The notes under the pieces were generated by a model. It had not been told where the DNA came from. It worked only from the letters and a program-made list of their open reading frames with translations, and did not search any database. 64,000 nucleotides of DNA, from NCBI RefSeq assembly GCF_019924045.1, contig NZ_JAHXBN010000010.1, positions 310,001 to 374,000 on the forward strand. The letters run 5' to 3'. Positions within the stretch are counted from its first letter, which is position 1, and every line of letters starts with the position of its first letter. The stretch comes from Dyadobacter fermentans. Lineage in GTDB: Bacteria > Bacteroidota > Bacteroidia > Cytophagales > Spirosomataceae. A program made the translations under genes and the position numbers. Positions 1 through 8,324 of this stretch are shown piece after piece.

Positions 1-647
1 CCAAGGTTGTTGAAGGAGCCGGCGTCGGATGGTACACCGTCGATGACGAACAGCGGCGTACCCATATTCCGGATTTGAATGGTAGTGGCGGCACCTGGGC
101 GAGCGTCGGCTTTACGGGCGGTGATACCTTGCACACGGCCCACTAATGCATCGGAAGTTCCGATAGACGGTGTGCGGATCAGGTCCTTGGCCTGAATGTT
201 GCTTACCGCGCCGGTTACTGCTGCCGAAGATTGTGTGCCGTAACCTACCACAACCACTTCCGTGAGCTCCTCGCTGCTGGGCAGCAAAGTCACCTGGATG
301 TTCGACTGGTTGCCGATCGCAACCTCCTGCGGGGAGTAGCCGATAAACGAGAATGAGAGTGTGGTGGCTGTTTCCGCCACGTTTAGGGAAAAAGTACCGT
401 CGGCACCCGTAATGCTTCCGGTGGTGGTGCCCTTCACGACGACGCTTACGCCGGGAAGCGGGCTGTTCTTTTCGTCGACGACCTTTCCGGTAATCGTTTT
501 GTCGACCGGTTTCCGGTAAGTGAGGGCTGGTTCGAAGCGGAGTTTTTCCGACCAACCTTGCTGGGGCGACAGGCATCCTGCCGCCAAAAGGGCAAAAAGA
601 GGCCTGCGAAGCCCCAGCAAGGGGTTTCGTCTGGTTTGGTTGTTCAT
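1..647 (-). CDS. SusC/RagA-family TonB-dependent receptor, N-terminal part (cut by left edge)
   Basis: The frame opens with ATG at 647 and runs off the left edge after 215 codons with no stop. A hydrophobic signal-like stretch (residues 10-25) is followed by a carboxypeptidase-like regulatory domain (about 50-120; ITGKVVDEKNSPLPGVSV, then FSFIGY). Next comes the SusC hallmark EVVVVGYGTQ at about 135-145 and the start of the plug domain, with the RVQGIT and FVIDGVPSD motifs. Proteins of this family are outer-membrane barrels that import oligosaccharides with a SusD lipoprotein partner; the partner would lie beyond the left edge. The barrel itself is not in the window. The substrate cannot be told. 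Family assignment is secure; the exact signal cleavage site is not. Confidence 0.93.
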   Translation of the reverse strand, partial: MNNQTRRNPLLGLRRPLFALLAAGCLSPQQGWSEKLRFEPALTYRKPVDKTITGKVVDEKNSPLPGVSVVVKGTTTGSITGADGTFSLNVAETATTLSFSFIGYSPQEVAIGNQSNIQVTLLPSSEELTEVVVVGYGTQSSAAVTGAVSNIQAKDLIRTPSIGTSDALVGRVQGITARKADARPGAATTIQIRNMGTPLFVIDGVPSDAGSFNNL

Positions 648-756
648 TGTTAACCTGGGTTAGATGTGAGTAGTTGTTACAGCATTGTCTTTTTACTGAC
701 CTTTATTATTATTTATTAATAAAAATTATTGAATAAATACTATTTTAAAAATGGTA

Positions 757-764
757 CAAAAATA
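757..764 (-). promoter_or_regulatory. Candidate -7 element (TAnnTTTG) for the SusC gene
   Basis: Reading the minus strand, TATTTTTG matches the Bacteroidota -7 consensus TAnnTTTG about 110 nt upstream of the SusC start, in AT-rich DNA. No clear -33 TTTG lies at the right distance, so the call rests on one element only. The leader would be long. Confidence 0.25.
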
Positions 765-821
765 GCCCTCCGGTGGATCGTGATAACCCATCGCATGTTT
801 TGTGTTTTAAAATCAGCCATC

Positions 822-858
822 CAGATTCGCAAAGGCATTTTAATGCCCCGCGAATCTG
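822..858 (-). terminator. Two-part hairpin after the ThuA-azurin gene
   Basis: A 9-bp outer stem (CAGATTCGC with GCGAATCTG) encloses a 5-bp inner stem (GGCAT with ATGCC) around a four-base loop. It lies 66 nt past the stop of the minus-strand gene ending at 924 and before the SusC gene. There is only a short T-rich tail, so it may be an intrinsic terminator or simply a 3'-end-protecting hairpin. Confidence 0.5.
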
Positions 859-923
859 AACGTTGATTACTATACGCTAAACTTGAATTGCTTTTGAAAC
901 CATAGGCTAAGCGCAGTTTAGAA

Positions 924-3900
924 TTACAACCCTTTGTCCTTTACAACTTTCATGACCCCGGTCATCAGACGCCAGTGGCCAGGGAACGTACATACATACG
1001 GATAGTCTCCAACCTGATCCGGTACTACAAATTTCAAGCGGTAAGCCTGGCCGGGGTTTACGAGCGGTGTCGCGGCCAAAACCTGAGGGATATTAGGTAC
1101 ATAATTCTTTTCTGCGCCGTCTTTGGCGGTGATCATTTTGTCGGCAGCAGCGCCGATGATCTCGGTAGACTTGGGACGTCCTACCACAATGTTATGCTGC
1201 ATCGCATCCGGGTTTTCGAACACGATTTCAACCGTTTTGCCAGCCACCGCAGTGAATTCGGTGACAGTAAACTTCATTTCTTCACGAATAGCCTTGATCG
1301 TCACAACCTGTACATTCGGGTCGGAAGCAACCTCTTCTTTAATGCCGTAAGATTCCAGCAATGTCGCGTAGCGGCTACTCAAATCGTCGGGGATCGTGCT
1401 TTTCACACTTGCGAGCAGTTGTTTGCCTTCGTCGTTGGTGGTTTCCTTACGTTTCGGGTTCCAGGCGCCGAGGATGCCTTTGATGATCGCATTGCGGCCT
1501 TGCGGGTCGAGTGATTGCGAGGTCTGGATCAGTTTCAACACATCGTCACCGCTTGCGTAACTTGAATAGCCGCGTACGGTTCGTTCCAGTGCGAAGTCGG
1601 AGAGGCGATCCAAACGACGCACTTCGAACGACTTGCTCATCGTGTTATTTTTGTTCTCATCTTTTTCAGGAACCACATTATCCACATCCACGGTAGCTGT
1701 TACATTTACTTTGCCCGCTTCGTCGGAACTAAAACCGAATGCGGTTTTCCACGGGCCATTGTTACCTTCCACGAGCTTCACCGTTTCGCCCGGCGCGATG
1801 CCGTTGGTTAGCTGGCGGCTGATGTAGTTGGTATTCAAAGAACGGCTGCGGATCCCCACATTCACTGTCGGCACCTGCTCCTTGGTCACCGGAACTGAAC
1901 CGATGTTGGTAATTTCGATCACCACGCGTGCATATTCACGCACATAAGGCGTTTTCGGCTCGATGGTAATGTTGGTTACTGCGAGGTCTGCTGCACCCTG
2001 CACAGTCACTTTGCTTGCGCCGTGACCTTCGTGATTCATTGCCGAGTGATCTGCGTGGCTGGCAGCGGCTGTTTGCTGGGTAGTCCCCGCTGAACCAGCT
2101 TTCGCAACACGTTGAGCAATGTATTTCGTACGCAATGCACCGTCATGCGAGTTCAGGATCGCGGCAAACGCATCCGGCATCCAGCGGTCTTCCGCATTCG
2201 AGTAGGTATCCAGCAGTGTAAGCACTGCGGTTTCGATCTGCGGAGTCAATGGGATCTCAGAGAATGCGAGGAGCGCGTTCAGTACTACCAATGGCTCTTT
2301 GTCGTGCAATGCATCGGCGGTAAGCAACGCTTCGCCGCTTGCTGCGGTACGTGGGAGCACTTTCACAGCCGTTTTGCGTACGTCGTTGGATGGGTGCTTC
2401 AATGCTTCCACTACCACCGGTAATACCTGCGGGTCGGAGATGGCATTCAGGCCTTCCAATGTCCACAATGCGTGGATAGCAGCGGTATTCAGTCCGATTT
2501 CGTCAACGGATTTGTCTTTAACGAGTTCCACCAGTTTCGCAACTACATCTTTGTTGCCGCGTTCCACCAAAAGGCGCTGCGCGTGCTGGCGCCAGAACAT
2601 GTTGTTGTTTTTCAATGTCGCCACCAATTCTTCCGGACGCGATTTACTCAATGCAATCGGGGTGTATTTCGGCGCATTCTTCCAGCCGATGCGGTAGAGA
2701 CGGCCGTGGGTGAAATCGCGCAATGGCGTTTCGTAAGCGTTACCTTTTCCGTTTTCGGAACCCTTAGGAGTGGGGTTGTGCTGGATAATGTAGCTGTACC
2801 AGTCGGCTACCCACACGGCGCCATCCGGGCCAACTTCCGCGAAGACGGGCGCTACCCATTCGTCGGCACCTGCGAGGAGGTTAAAACCGAGTTGATCTTC
2901 ATAATCCGTGCCTTTTTTCACCATCACGTTCTGGTGGAGAATGTGGCCGGTAGGCTCGGAAACAAATGCGACTTTGTTCCAGTATTGTTTCGGATAAGCG
3001 CGGGCAGTGTAGAAGTTGTGGCCTGCTGCGGCAGTGAATCCACCGAAAACGTCAACCTGGCGCACTTTCGGCGTGATCGGCTGCATATCCTTGTGGGTAT
3101 CGGTGCTGCGGCTGCCGTTATCCACTTTGCTCTGGCCGAAATAGCGGTTAGGAATAGCGCTGTACCAGCCGTGCGAGTTGTTGGCAGTAGAACCGAACAA
3201 ATCACCGGCTTCGTTGAAGCCCAATCCCCAGGTGTTATTCGAGGTTTTAGCCACAATTTCCATGTCCGAGCCATCCGGTTTGAAGCGGAACAATGCCTGG
3301 CCGAAGTCGAGCTGGTCGCTGTTGCCAACTTTGCCTTTGAAGCCGGAGTAACCTACCGAGCCGTAAACCCAGTTGTCGAAGCCGTAGTGCAGGTTGGACG
3401 GCCCTGCGTGCGTATCGCCGGTGCCGAAGCCTGAGAAGAGAATTTTCTTCACATCAGCCTTGTCATCGCCATTGGTATCCTGCAAAAACAGCATGTGTGG
3501 CGCTTGCGAAACGACCAATCCGCCGTTTGCGAATGTCATGCCGGTTGGAATGCTCAAATCATCGGCAAACTTGGTGAATTTATCGGCCTTGCCATCATTA
3601 TTGGTATCCTCGCAGATTAGGATGTAGTCGCTACCGCCTGTGTCCTTGCGCTCGTTGGGATAGTCTTTGGTGATCAGTACGTACAATCTGCCGCGCTCGT
3701 CCCAAGTCATCGCGATCGGGTGCATTACATCAGGCTCGTGCGCGAACACGCTCAGTGTAAAGTCTACGGGAATTTGCATGTGTTTCACCGATTCTTCCGG
3801 CGAAAGCGGCAACTGCTGCAATTGCGGGCCGGGGCGTTGCTCGTAGTTAGGAAGCTTCGCCTCGCGGTATTCGAACGGCTTGGGCGCCAATGCGGCCAAT

Positions 3901-4664
3901 GCCTTGCGCGCATCGTCGTTTACAGCCCAGAGAATACCTTTTTCGATCAGATCGGCAAAGCCTTGCGTGCCCCAGGTACGCTCGTCGTGGCCGTACGCGG
4001 TGTAGAAAATGCGGCCTTTGCCGTGCGTTCTCACCCAGGTATAAGGCTCTTTCTGCTGTCCGGGACGGTCTTTTTCCTGGTCTTTCTGAATCAGGCGCTC
4101 GGTAAGTACGATGTTGTCGGGTTGCAGCAACGTGTGCAAATACGTTTCATCCACCGTTTTGAATGGCTTCACGCCTGCGATGGCCGGGTGGTCAGGCTTG
4201 GTCCAAACCGGCTGGATGGTATCCCAGGTATGGCGCCAGAACTGCCCGCCGATCAGCTTCACTACCTCTGCGTTGTTGCGGAAGCAGTAAGAAGCGCAGT
4301 GAACGGGGATAAAGCCTTTTCCGCTGGCCACGTAGTCGAGCAGCGACTTCGCCTGTTGCGGCGCAATCGAGTCCCAGTTGGCATACAGCATCAATGCGTC
4401 GTACTTGGCGAGCGTTTCAGGGTTCAGGTCGTTGAGGTTATCCGTGTAGGTAAAGTTGAAGCCTTTGGGACCCAATGCAGCCATGATCTGCGGAACGCGC
4501 TCCGCGGGCTTGTGATGGCCCTTGTCGCCCAGAAACAGGATTTCCAGACGGCGAGCCTTCGATTCGCTTTTGGAGCTTTTAACCGACGCGTTCTGGGAGT
4601 TTTGCTGAGAGGCACATCCCAGCAGGACAATACCTAAGATAAAGGATAACGCTTTGGTTTTCAT
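924..4664 (-). CDS. Fusion lipoprotein: ThuA, PVC-type dehydrogenase propeller, HEAT, CARDB-like, azurin-like domain
   Basis: This is a 1246-residue exported lipoprotein with lipobox LLGC (Cys17). Domains in order: ThuA trehalose-utilisation/GATase-like (about 39-255); a membrane-bound dehydrogenase-type propeller related to glucose/sorbosone dehydrogenases (about 285-680); HEAT-like helical repeats (about 690-860); a His/Met-rich linker (SHADHSAMNHEGHG, about 870-885); a CARDB-like domain (about 888-1010); and a C-terminal cupredoxin. The cupredoxin carries the azurin signature CTFPGHWRLM with candidate copper ligands His1157, Cys1225, His1230 and Met1234. No CxxCH haem motif is present, although many PVC-type relatives end in cytochrome c. 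A role in periplasmic or surface sugar oxidation with copper-mediated electron transfer is inference. ATG at 4664 is preferred over an in-frame TTG at 4682 because it gives a compact signal peptide. It lies 30 nt behind the Gfo/Idh gene, probably in one operon. Confidence 0.88.
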   Translation of the reverse strand: MKTKALSFILGIVLLGCASQQNSQNASVKSSKSESKARRLEILFLGDKGHHKPAERVPQIMAALGPKGFNFTYTDNLNDLNPETLAKYDALMLYANWDSIAPQQAKSLLDYVASGKGFIPVHCASYCFRNNAEVVKLIGGQFWRHTWDTIQPVWTKPDHPAIAGVKPFKTVDETYLHTLLQPDNIVLTERLIQKDQEKDRPGQQKEPYTWVRTHGKGRIFYTAYGHDERTWGTQGFADLIEKGILWAVNDDARKALAALAPKPFEYREAKLPNYEQRPGPQLQQLPLSPEESVKHMQIPVDFTLSVFAHEPDVMHPIAMTWDERGRLYVLITKDYPNERKDTGGSDYILICEDTNNDGKADKFTKFADDLSIPTGMTFANGGLVVSQAPHMLFLQDTNGDDKADVKKILFSGFGTGDTHAGPSNLHYGFDNWVYGSVGYSGFKGKVGNSDQLDFGQALFRFKPDGSDMEIVAKTSNNTWGLGFNEAGDLFGSTANNSHGWYSAIPNRYFGQSKVDNGSRSTDTHKDMQPITPKVRQVDVFGGFTAAAGHNFYTARAYPKQYWNKVAFVSEPTGHILHQNVMVKKGTDYEDQLGFNLLAGADEWVAPVFAEVGPDGAVWVADWYSYIIQHNPTPKGSENGKGNAYETPLRDFTHGRLYRIGWKNAPKYTPIALSKSRPEELVATLKNNNMFWRQHAQRLLVERGNKDVVAKLVELVKDKSVDEIGLNTAAIHALWTLEGLNAISDPQVLPVVVEALKHPSNDVRKTAVKVLPRTAASGEALLTADALHDKEPLVVLNALLAFSEIPLTPQIETAVLTLLDTYSNAEDRWMPDAFAAILNSHDGALRTKYIAQRVAKAGSAGTTQQTAAASHADHSAMNHEGHGASKVTVQGAADLAVTNITIEPKTPYVREYARVVIEITNIGSVPVTKEQVPTVNVGIRSRSLNTNYISRQLTNGIAPGETVKLVEGNNGPWKTAFGFSSDEAGKVNVTATVDVDNVVPEKDENKNNTMSKSFEVRRLDRLSDFALERTVRGYSSYASGDDVLKLIQTSQSLDPQGRNAIIKGILGAWNPKRKETTNDEGKQLLASVKSTIPDDLSSRYATLLESYGIKEEVASDPNVQVVTIKAIREEMKFTVTEFTAVAGKTVEIVFENPDAMQHNIVVGRPKSTEIIGAAADKMITAKDGAEKNYVPNIPQVLAATPLVNPGQAYRLKFVVPDQVGDYPYVCTFPGHWRLMTGVMKVVKDKGL

Positions 4665-4694
4665 TGAGATTGGTTGTTTCAATTGTAATGGTTA

Positions 4695-5819
4695 TTACAC
4701 ATTCTTAAAATCCGGCAGCTTGATGATCGCGCCGCCCTGCAATGCCGATTCGTGCGCTAGGATGCCTACGCTCGTCCAGTTGGCCGACTGCCATGCATTC
4801 GGGAAAGGCTCGCGGTCTTCGATGAGCGCGCTGATGAACTCGTGCGCCAAATGCGGGTGCGAGCCGCCGTGGCCGCCACCTTGTACAAACGATAAGTGTG
4901 CGTTGTCGTCCAGGTTATAAACGCCGTGACCGGTAAAATGACGGATTTCCTCAGGCAAATAATGCGCGTAATCCGGCGTCGCTACTTTCTCAGGAATCTC
5001 ATGCTCAGGTTTTTTCGCGGTGTGGATCACAGGATCTTCACCTTCGATCAATGGCCATTCGAATGATTTTTTGCTGCCGTAAACCTCGAAGCTCTCGCGG
5101 TACTGGCGCGCCACATCGAACAATGAGCGGTACACATAAGCCGACAAATCACTGTCTTTGAATTTAATATGTGCTGATTCAACGGCGAATGGAGAGTTGT
5201 GGATCTTGATCAGGTCTTCGGAGATGGTTCCTGAGCCGAAGCATGATACATATTCCGCTTCGAGTTTCAGCAAACCTGCTACCGGGCCTACGCAGTGCGT
5301 CGCGTAATGCATTGGAGGCAATCCAGGCCAGTAGTCGGGCCAGCCTTCCATATCCTGCTGGTGGCTGGCTTTGAGGAACTGGACTTTGCCGAGCTCGCCT
5401 TTTTCGTACAATTCTTTGACAAACAGGAATTCGCGTGCGTATACCACGGTTTCCATCATCATATATTTCTTGCCCGTTTCGCGGGTAGCTTTCACGATCT
5501 CGATACAGTCCTCTACGCTCGTCGCCATTGGTACGGTACACGCCACGTGCTTGCCTGCACGAAGGGCTTTCAATGTCTGCTCAGCGTGGTTGGGAATAGG
5601 GGAGTTGATGTGGACTGCGTCGATGTTCGGATCTTTCAGCAACTCGTCATAGTCAGTGTAGCGTACTTCAATGCCGTATTGGTCGCCGATCTCATTCAGT
5701 TTAGATTCGGTACGCTGGCAAATTGCGTACATATTGGCATTGGGATGTTGCTGATAAATGGGAATAAACTCGGCGCCGAAGCCTAATCCGATAATGGCAA
5801 CATTAATTTTCTTAGACAT
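4695..5819 (-). CDS. Gfo/Idh/MocA-family oxidoreductase
   Basis: This 374-residue cytosolic protein starts with an NAD(P)-binding Rossmann fold (VAIIGLGFGAEFIP, residues 6-19). The Gfo/Idh/MocA C-terminal alpha/beta domain follows, with a His/Gly-rich segment GGGHGGSHPHLAHEF near 330-345. Family members oxidise or reduce sugars, inositols and their derivatives with NAD(P). There is no signal peptide, unlike the second family member at 17745-19178. The gene is first in a two-gene operon with the ThuA-azurin fusion, so the two may act on the same sugar on opposite sides of the membrane (inference). The exact substrate is unknown. Confidence 0.9.
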   Translation of the reverse strand: MSKKINVAIIGLGFGAEFIPIYQQHPNANMYAICQRTESKLNEIGDQYGIEVRYTDYDELLKDPNIDAVHINSPIPNHAEQTLKALRAGKHVACTVPMATSVEDCIEIVKATRETGKKYMMMETVVYAREFLFVKELYEKGELGKVQFLKASHQQDMEGWPDYWPGLPPMHYATHCVGPVAGLLKLEAEYVSCFGSGTISEDLIKIHNSPFAVESAHIKFKDSDLSAYVYRSLFDVARQYRESFEVYGSKKSFEWPLIEGEDPVIHTAKKPEHEIPEKVATPDYAHYLPEEIRHFTGHGVYNLDDNAHLSFVQGGGHGGSHPHLAHEFISALIEDREPFPNAWQSANWTSVGILAHESALQGGAIIKLPDFKNV

Positions 5820-6121
5820 ATTGATTAACAGGTTAATGATTCAGTAGATCAGTAGCTTAGCGGCAAAATCGATTTGTTTCTGCTCATGCCGCCCGGCGGA
5901 TAGTCCGGTATTTCAAGATGAGTTGGTGTGGATAGTAATCGACAATACAATTTTAAAGCAAAATAGTGCTAAAAACTTTTCAGGTTTTGATTAGTACTGT
6001 GCGTATTTTGATCTATTTTTAGACTAATATCGGTTTTAATGCAAAAAATAGCTAGAAAGAGCGCTCGAAAATGCCGATTTTGCGAATATTGGGGCGTTTT
6101 CTTTACCAAAATTCCCACTTT
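5820..6121. other. Divergent intergenic region, Gfo/Idh operon versus GNAT gene
   Basis: About 300 nt of AT-rich DNA separate two divergent genes, so it must carry both promoters. I see no convincing TAnnTTTG/TTTG pair, no strong hairpin and no credible small ORF. An open frame reaching back to 6071 on the plus strand would merely extend the GNAT protein. Confidence 0.5.
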
Positions 6122-6676
6122 ATGATTCGATCCGCCCGCCCCGAAGATGCTGATGCAGTGGCCCCATTATTGATTCTTGGCATGGGACACATTGCAGGTA
6201 TTTTCGCACGCTCGGACAACCACGCCGATGCGATACCTTTCTTCCGCGAATTTTTCCTGCATCCGGCCAATCAGTACAGCTATGCCAACACGCTGGTTTT
6301 TGAAACCGAGGCAGGTGTCATCGGTTCCATCAATGGCTATGATGGCGCATTGCTGCGGGTGTTGCGGCAGCCTGTGCTCGATAAGCTCCGAGAGGCGGAC
6401 CCGGCCTTCGACCCGAACGACGAAACGGAGCCGGGAGAATACTATATCGATTGCGTGAATGTGCATCCCGATCATCAGGGCAAGGGCATTGGAAAAAAGC
6501 TGATCAATGCGCTTTGCGAACATGCGGGAGCCCTCGGACATGCGCGTGTGGGGCTCATTGTGGACCGGGTGAACCCGGCGGCAAAGCGGTTATATGAAAA
6601 ATTAAATTTCCAGGTCGCTGGGGAAAAGGACTTTATGGGTCACCGTTATTTTCATATGGTGCGGGAGAGTTCGTAA
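6122..6676 (+). CDS. GNAT-family N-acetyltransferase
   Basis: This 184-residue protein has the GNAT fold. It opens with the typical MIRSARPEDADAVAPL and has acetyl-CoA-binding motif A around VHPDHQGKGIGKKLI (about 121-135). Motif B (RVNPAAKRLYEKLNF) lies near the C-terminus. GNAT enzymes acetylate amines on small molecules or proteins; the substrate cannot be inferred. I choose ATG at 6122 over the upstream in-frame ATG at 6071 because family members normally begin a few residues before this strand, and the extra 17 residues look like translated promoter DNA. It stands alone between divergent and co-directional neighbours. Confidence 0.85.
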   Translation: MIRSARPEDADAVAPLLILGMGHIAGIFARSDNHADAIPFFREFFLHPANQYSYANTLVFETEAGVIGSINGYDGALLRVLRQPVLDKLREADPAFDPNDETEPGEYYIDCVNVHPDHQGKGIGKKLINALCEHAGALGHARVGLIVDRVNPAAKRLYEKLNFQVAGEKDFMGHRYFHMVRESS

Positions 6677-6746
6677 TGTCCCAAATTTCCCTAAATTGCT
6701 TTTTTATATTTAAAGAGCACCCGAAACCCATTAATATCCTACCTCT

Positions 6747-8177
6747 ATGTTCTTAAGAAGAGACTTCATCAAGGCGGGCGCATTGGCGGTCGCTGGTATG
6801 GCTGTACCCAAATGGTCGTTTGCTAAAAGTGCCGACTTTCCGGTAGTGCGTATCCCGGTCGAGAAACGCAATTTTACAAGTCCGGCAGTGGAAGCAACCA
6901 TTGCCCGAATGAAAAAGGTCATTAAGGATCCCGAGCTGGCTTGGCTTTTTGAAAACTGCTTCCCGAACACGATTGATACCACTGTACATTATAATCCGGT
7001 CGACGGCAAGCCCGATACATTCGTAATCACGGGGGATATCGATGCCATGTGGCTCCGCGACAGTACGGCGCAGGTGTGGCCTTACCTGCCGCTGCTGAAA
7101 GAGGATCCAAAGTTGAAAGATATGGTGGCAGGCCTCATCAACCGGCAGACCAAATGCATCCTGATCGACCCATACGCGAACGCATTTTACGATCGCCCGA
7201 AGGAAAGCGAATGGAGCAAGGACCAAACCAAGATGAACCCCATGCTCCACGAGCGCAAATGGGAGCTCGATTCGCTTTGCTACACCATTCGTTTAGCTTA
7301 TAACTATTGGAAAACCACCGGCGACACCAAACCATTCGATGCCGATTGGATGAAGGCCATGGAGCTCGTGCTGCAAACCTGTAAAGAGCAACAGCGCAAA
7401 GATGGGCCGGGGCCGTATCGCTTCGGTCGCGTTACATCGTGGTCGACCGACACCGTGCCAGGCAATGGCTATGGTAATCCGATCAAGCCGGTGGGTTTGA
7501 TTGCGAGCACTTTCCGGCCTTCGGATGATGCTACGATCTTCCCATTCTTCATTCCTTCGAATTTCTTCGCTGTCGTTTCGTTCCGCGAAGTGGCTGAATT
7601 GCTGGAAAAAGCATCCGCCACGAAAAACGCAAAACTGGCGGCTGATTTCAAGTCGTTGGCCGGTGAAGTAGAAGCTGCGCTGAAAAAGCACGCGGTTGTC
7701 GAGCATACACAGTTTGGGAAGATTTACGCATTCGAAGCGGATGGCTTTGGAAACCATGTGATGATGGACGACGCCGGTATCCCGGGTCTTATCAGCTTAC
7801 CTTACCTGAATGCTGTTTCGGTGAAAGACCCGATTTACATCAATACGCGCAAATATGTGCTGAGCGATACCAACCCCTATTTCTTCAAAGGAAAGGCGGG
7901 CGAAGGGCTGGGCAGCCCGCATACGCTGGTGAACCAGGTTTGGCCGATGGGGATTATCGCACGTGCCATTACTTCTACCAGTGATAAGGAGATCGAAGCA
8001 CAGCTGAAACTGCTCAAAACGACCCATAACAACACCGGTTTCATGCACGAATCGTTCGATAAAGATGATGATTCGAAATTCACACGCAAATGGTTCGCGT
8101 GGGTGAATACGTTGTTCGGCGAGCTGATCCTGAAACTCGAAAAAGAACGTCCGCATTTGCTCGCGAAAGTATATTAA
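6747..8177 (+). CDS. GH125 exo-alpha-1,6-mannosidase, Tat-exported
   Basis: This 476-residue protein belongs to glycoside hydrolase family 125 (formerly DUF1237), metal-independent exo-acting alpha-1,6-mannosidases. The hallmark DIDAMWLRDSTAQVWPY spans about 97-113 (MWLRDS at 101-106). It also has STDTVPGNGYGNP and, near the end, FMHESFDKDD, which carries acidic residues of the kind expected in the active site. The N-terminus MFLRRDFIKAGALAVAG has a twin-arginine motif (Arg4-Arg5, RRDFIK) and a hydrophobic stretch, so export in folded form through Tat is likely. The gene is followed directly by a strong terminator and has no co-transcribed partner. The expected role is trimming alpha-1,6-linked mannose from N-glycans or mannan. 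Confidence 0.92.
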   Translation: MFLRRDFIKAGALAVAGMAVPKWSFAKSADFPVVRIPVEKRNFTSPAVEATIARMKKVIKDPELAWLFENCFPNTIDTTVHYNPVDGKPDTFVITGDIDAMWLRDSTAQVWPYLPLLKEDPKLKDMVAGLINRQTKCILIDPYANAFYDRPKESEWSKDQTKMNPMLHERKWELDSLCYTIRLAYNYWKTTGDTKPFDADWMKAMELVLQTCKEQQRKDGPGPYRFGRVTSWSTDTVPGNGYGNPIKPVGLIASTFRPSDDATIFPFFIPSNFFAVVSFREVAELLEKASATKNAKLAADFKSLAGEVEAALKKHAVVEHTQFGKIYAFEADGFGNHVMMDDAGIPGLISLPYLNAVSVKDPIYINTRKYVLSDTNPYFFKGKAGEGLGSPHTLVNQVWPMGIIARAITSTSDKEIEAQLKLLKTTHNNTGFMHESFDKDDDSKFTRKWFAWVNTLFGELILKLEKERPHLLAKVY

Positions 8178-8201
8178 GTAAAGAGCATTAGTGTTTTTCT
8201 C

Positions 8202-8240
8202 AAATGCCTCCCGGACTACAAACCGGGAGGCATTTTTGTT
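8202..8240 (+). terminator. Rho-independent terminator after the GH125 gene
   Basis: A perfect stem TGCCTCCCGG / CCGGGAGGCA (8205-8214 with 8223-8232), extendable by three A-T pairs, has an 8-nt loop and is followed by TTTTTGTT. It sits 24 nt past the GH125 stop and insulates bioB from it. Confidence 0.9.
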
Positions 8241-8297
8241 ATGCCGGACTATCACATTTCTTCCAAACCGGACGCAACTCCGGGCCGGTCGGCCAGC

Positions 8298-8305
8298 TAC
8301 ATTTG
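8298..8305 (+). promoter_or_regulatory. Candidate -7 element upstream of bioB
   Basis: TACATTTG matches TAnnTTTG 19 nt before the chosen bioB ATG at 8325 and lies just after the upstream terminator, where a promoter is required. No good -33 TTTG is visible. The position supports starting bioB at 8325, because a longer frame reaching 8241 would run through this element. Confidence 0.35.
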
Positions 8306-8324
8306 GTTCGAAAACAATGCTGCT

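Noticed and set aside
112..576. A 154-codon minus-strand frame at the left edge
   Set aside because: It is an out-of-frame shadow of the SusC gene, which runs from 647 off the left edge and shows the correct domain order.
648..923. Small RNA or extra gene between SusC and the ThuA-azurin gene
   Set aside because: Apart from the two-part hairpin and one promoter-like element nothing distinctive is visible, and no ORF has coding character.
2472..3434. A 320-codon open frame on the plus strand inside the ThuA-azurin gene
   Set aside because: Antisense to a recognised propeller domain; Val/Arg/Phe-rich composition with no motif. Similar antisense frames occur at 3720-4637, 26194-27027 and 31917-32843.
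4665..4682. TTG start codon extending the ThuA-azurin protein by six residues
   Set aside because: The ATG at 4664 gives a proper lipoprotein signal; the extra residues precede it without a purpose. The same logic rejected TTG/GTG or longer starts at 14133, 15159, 17677, 38131 and 38183.
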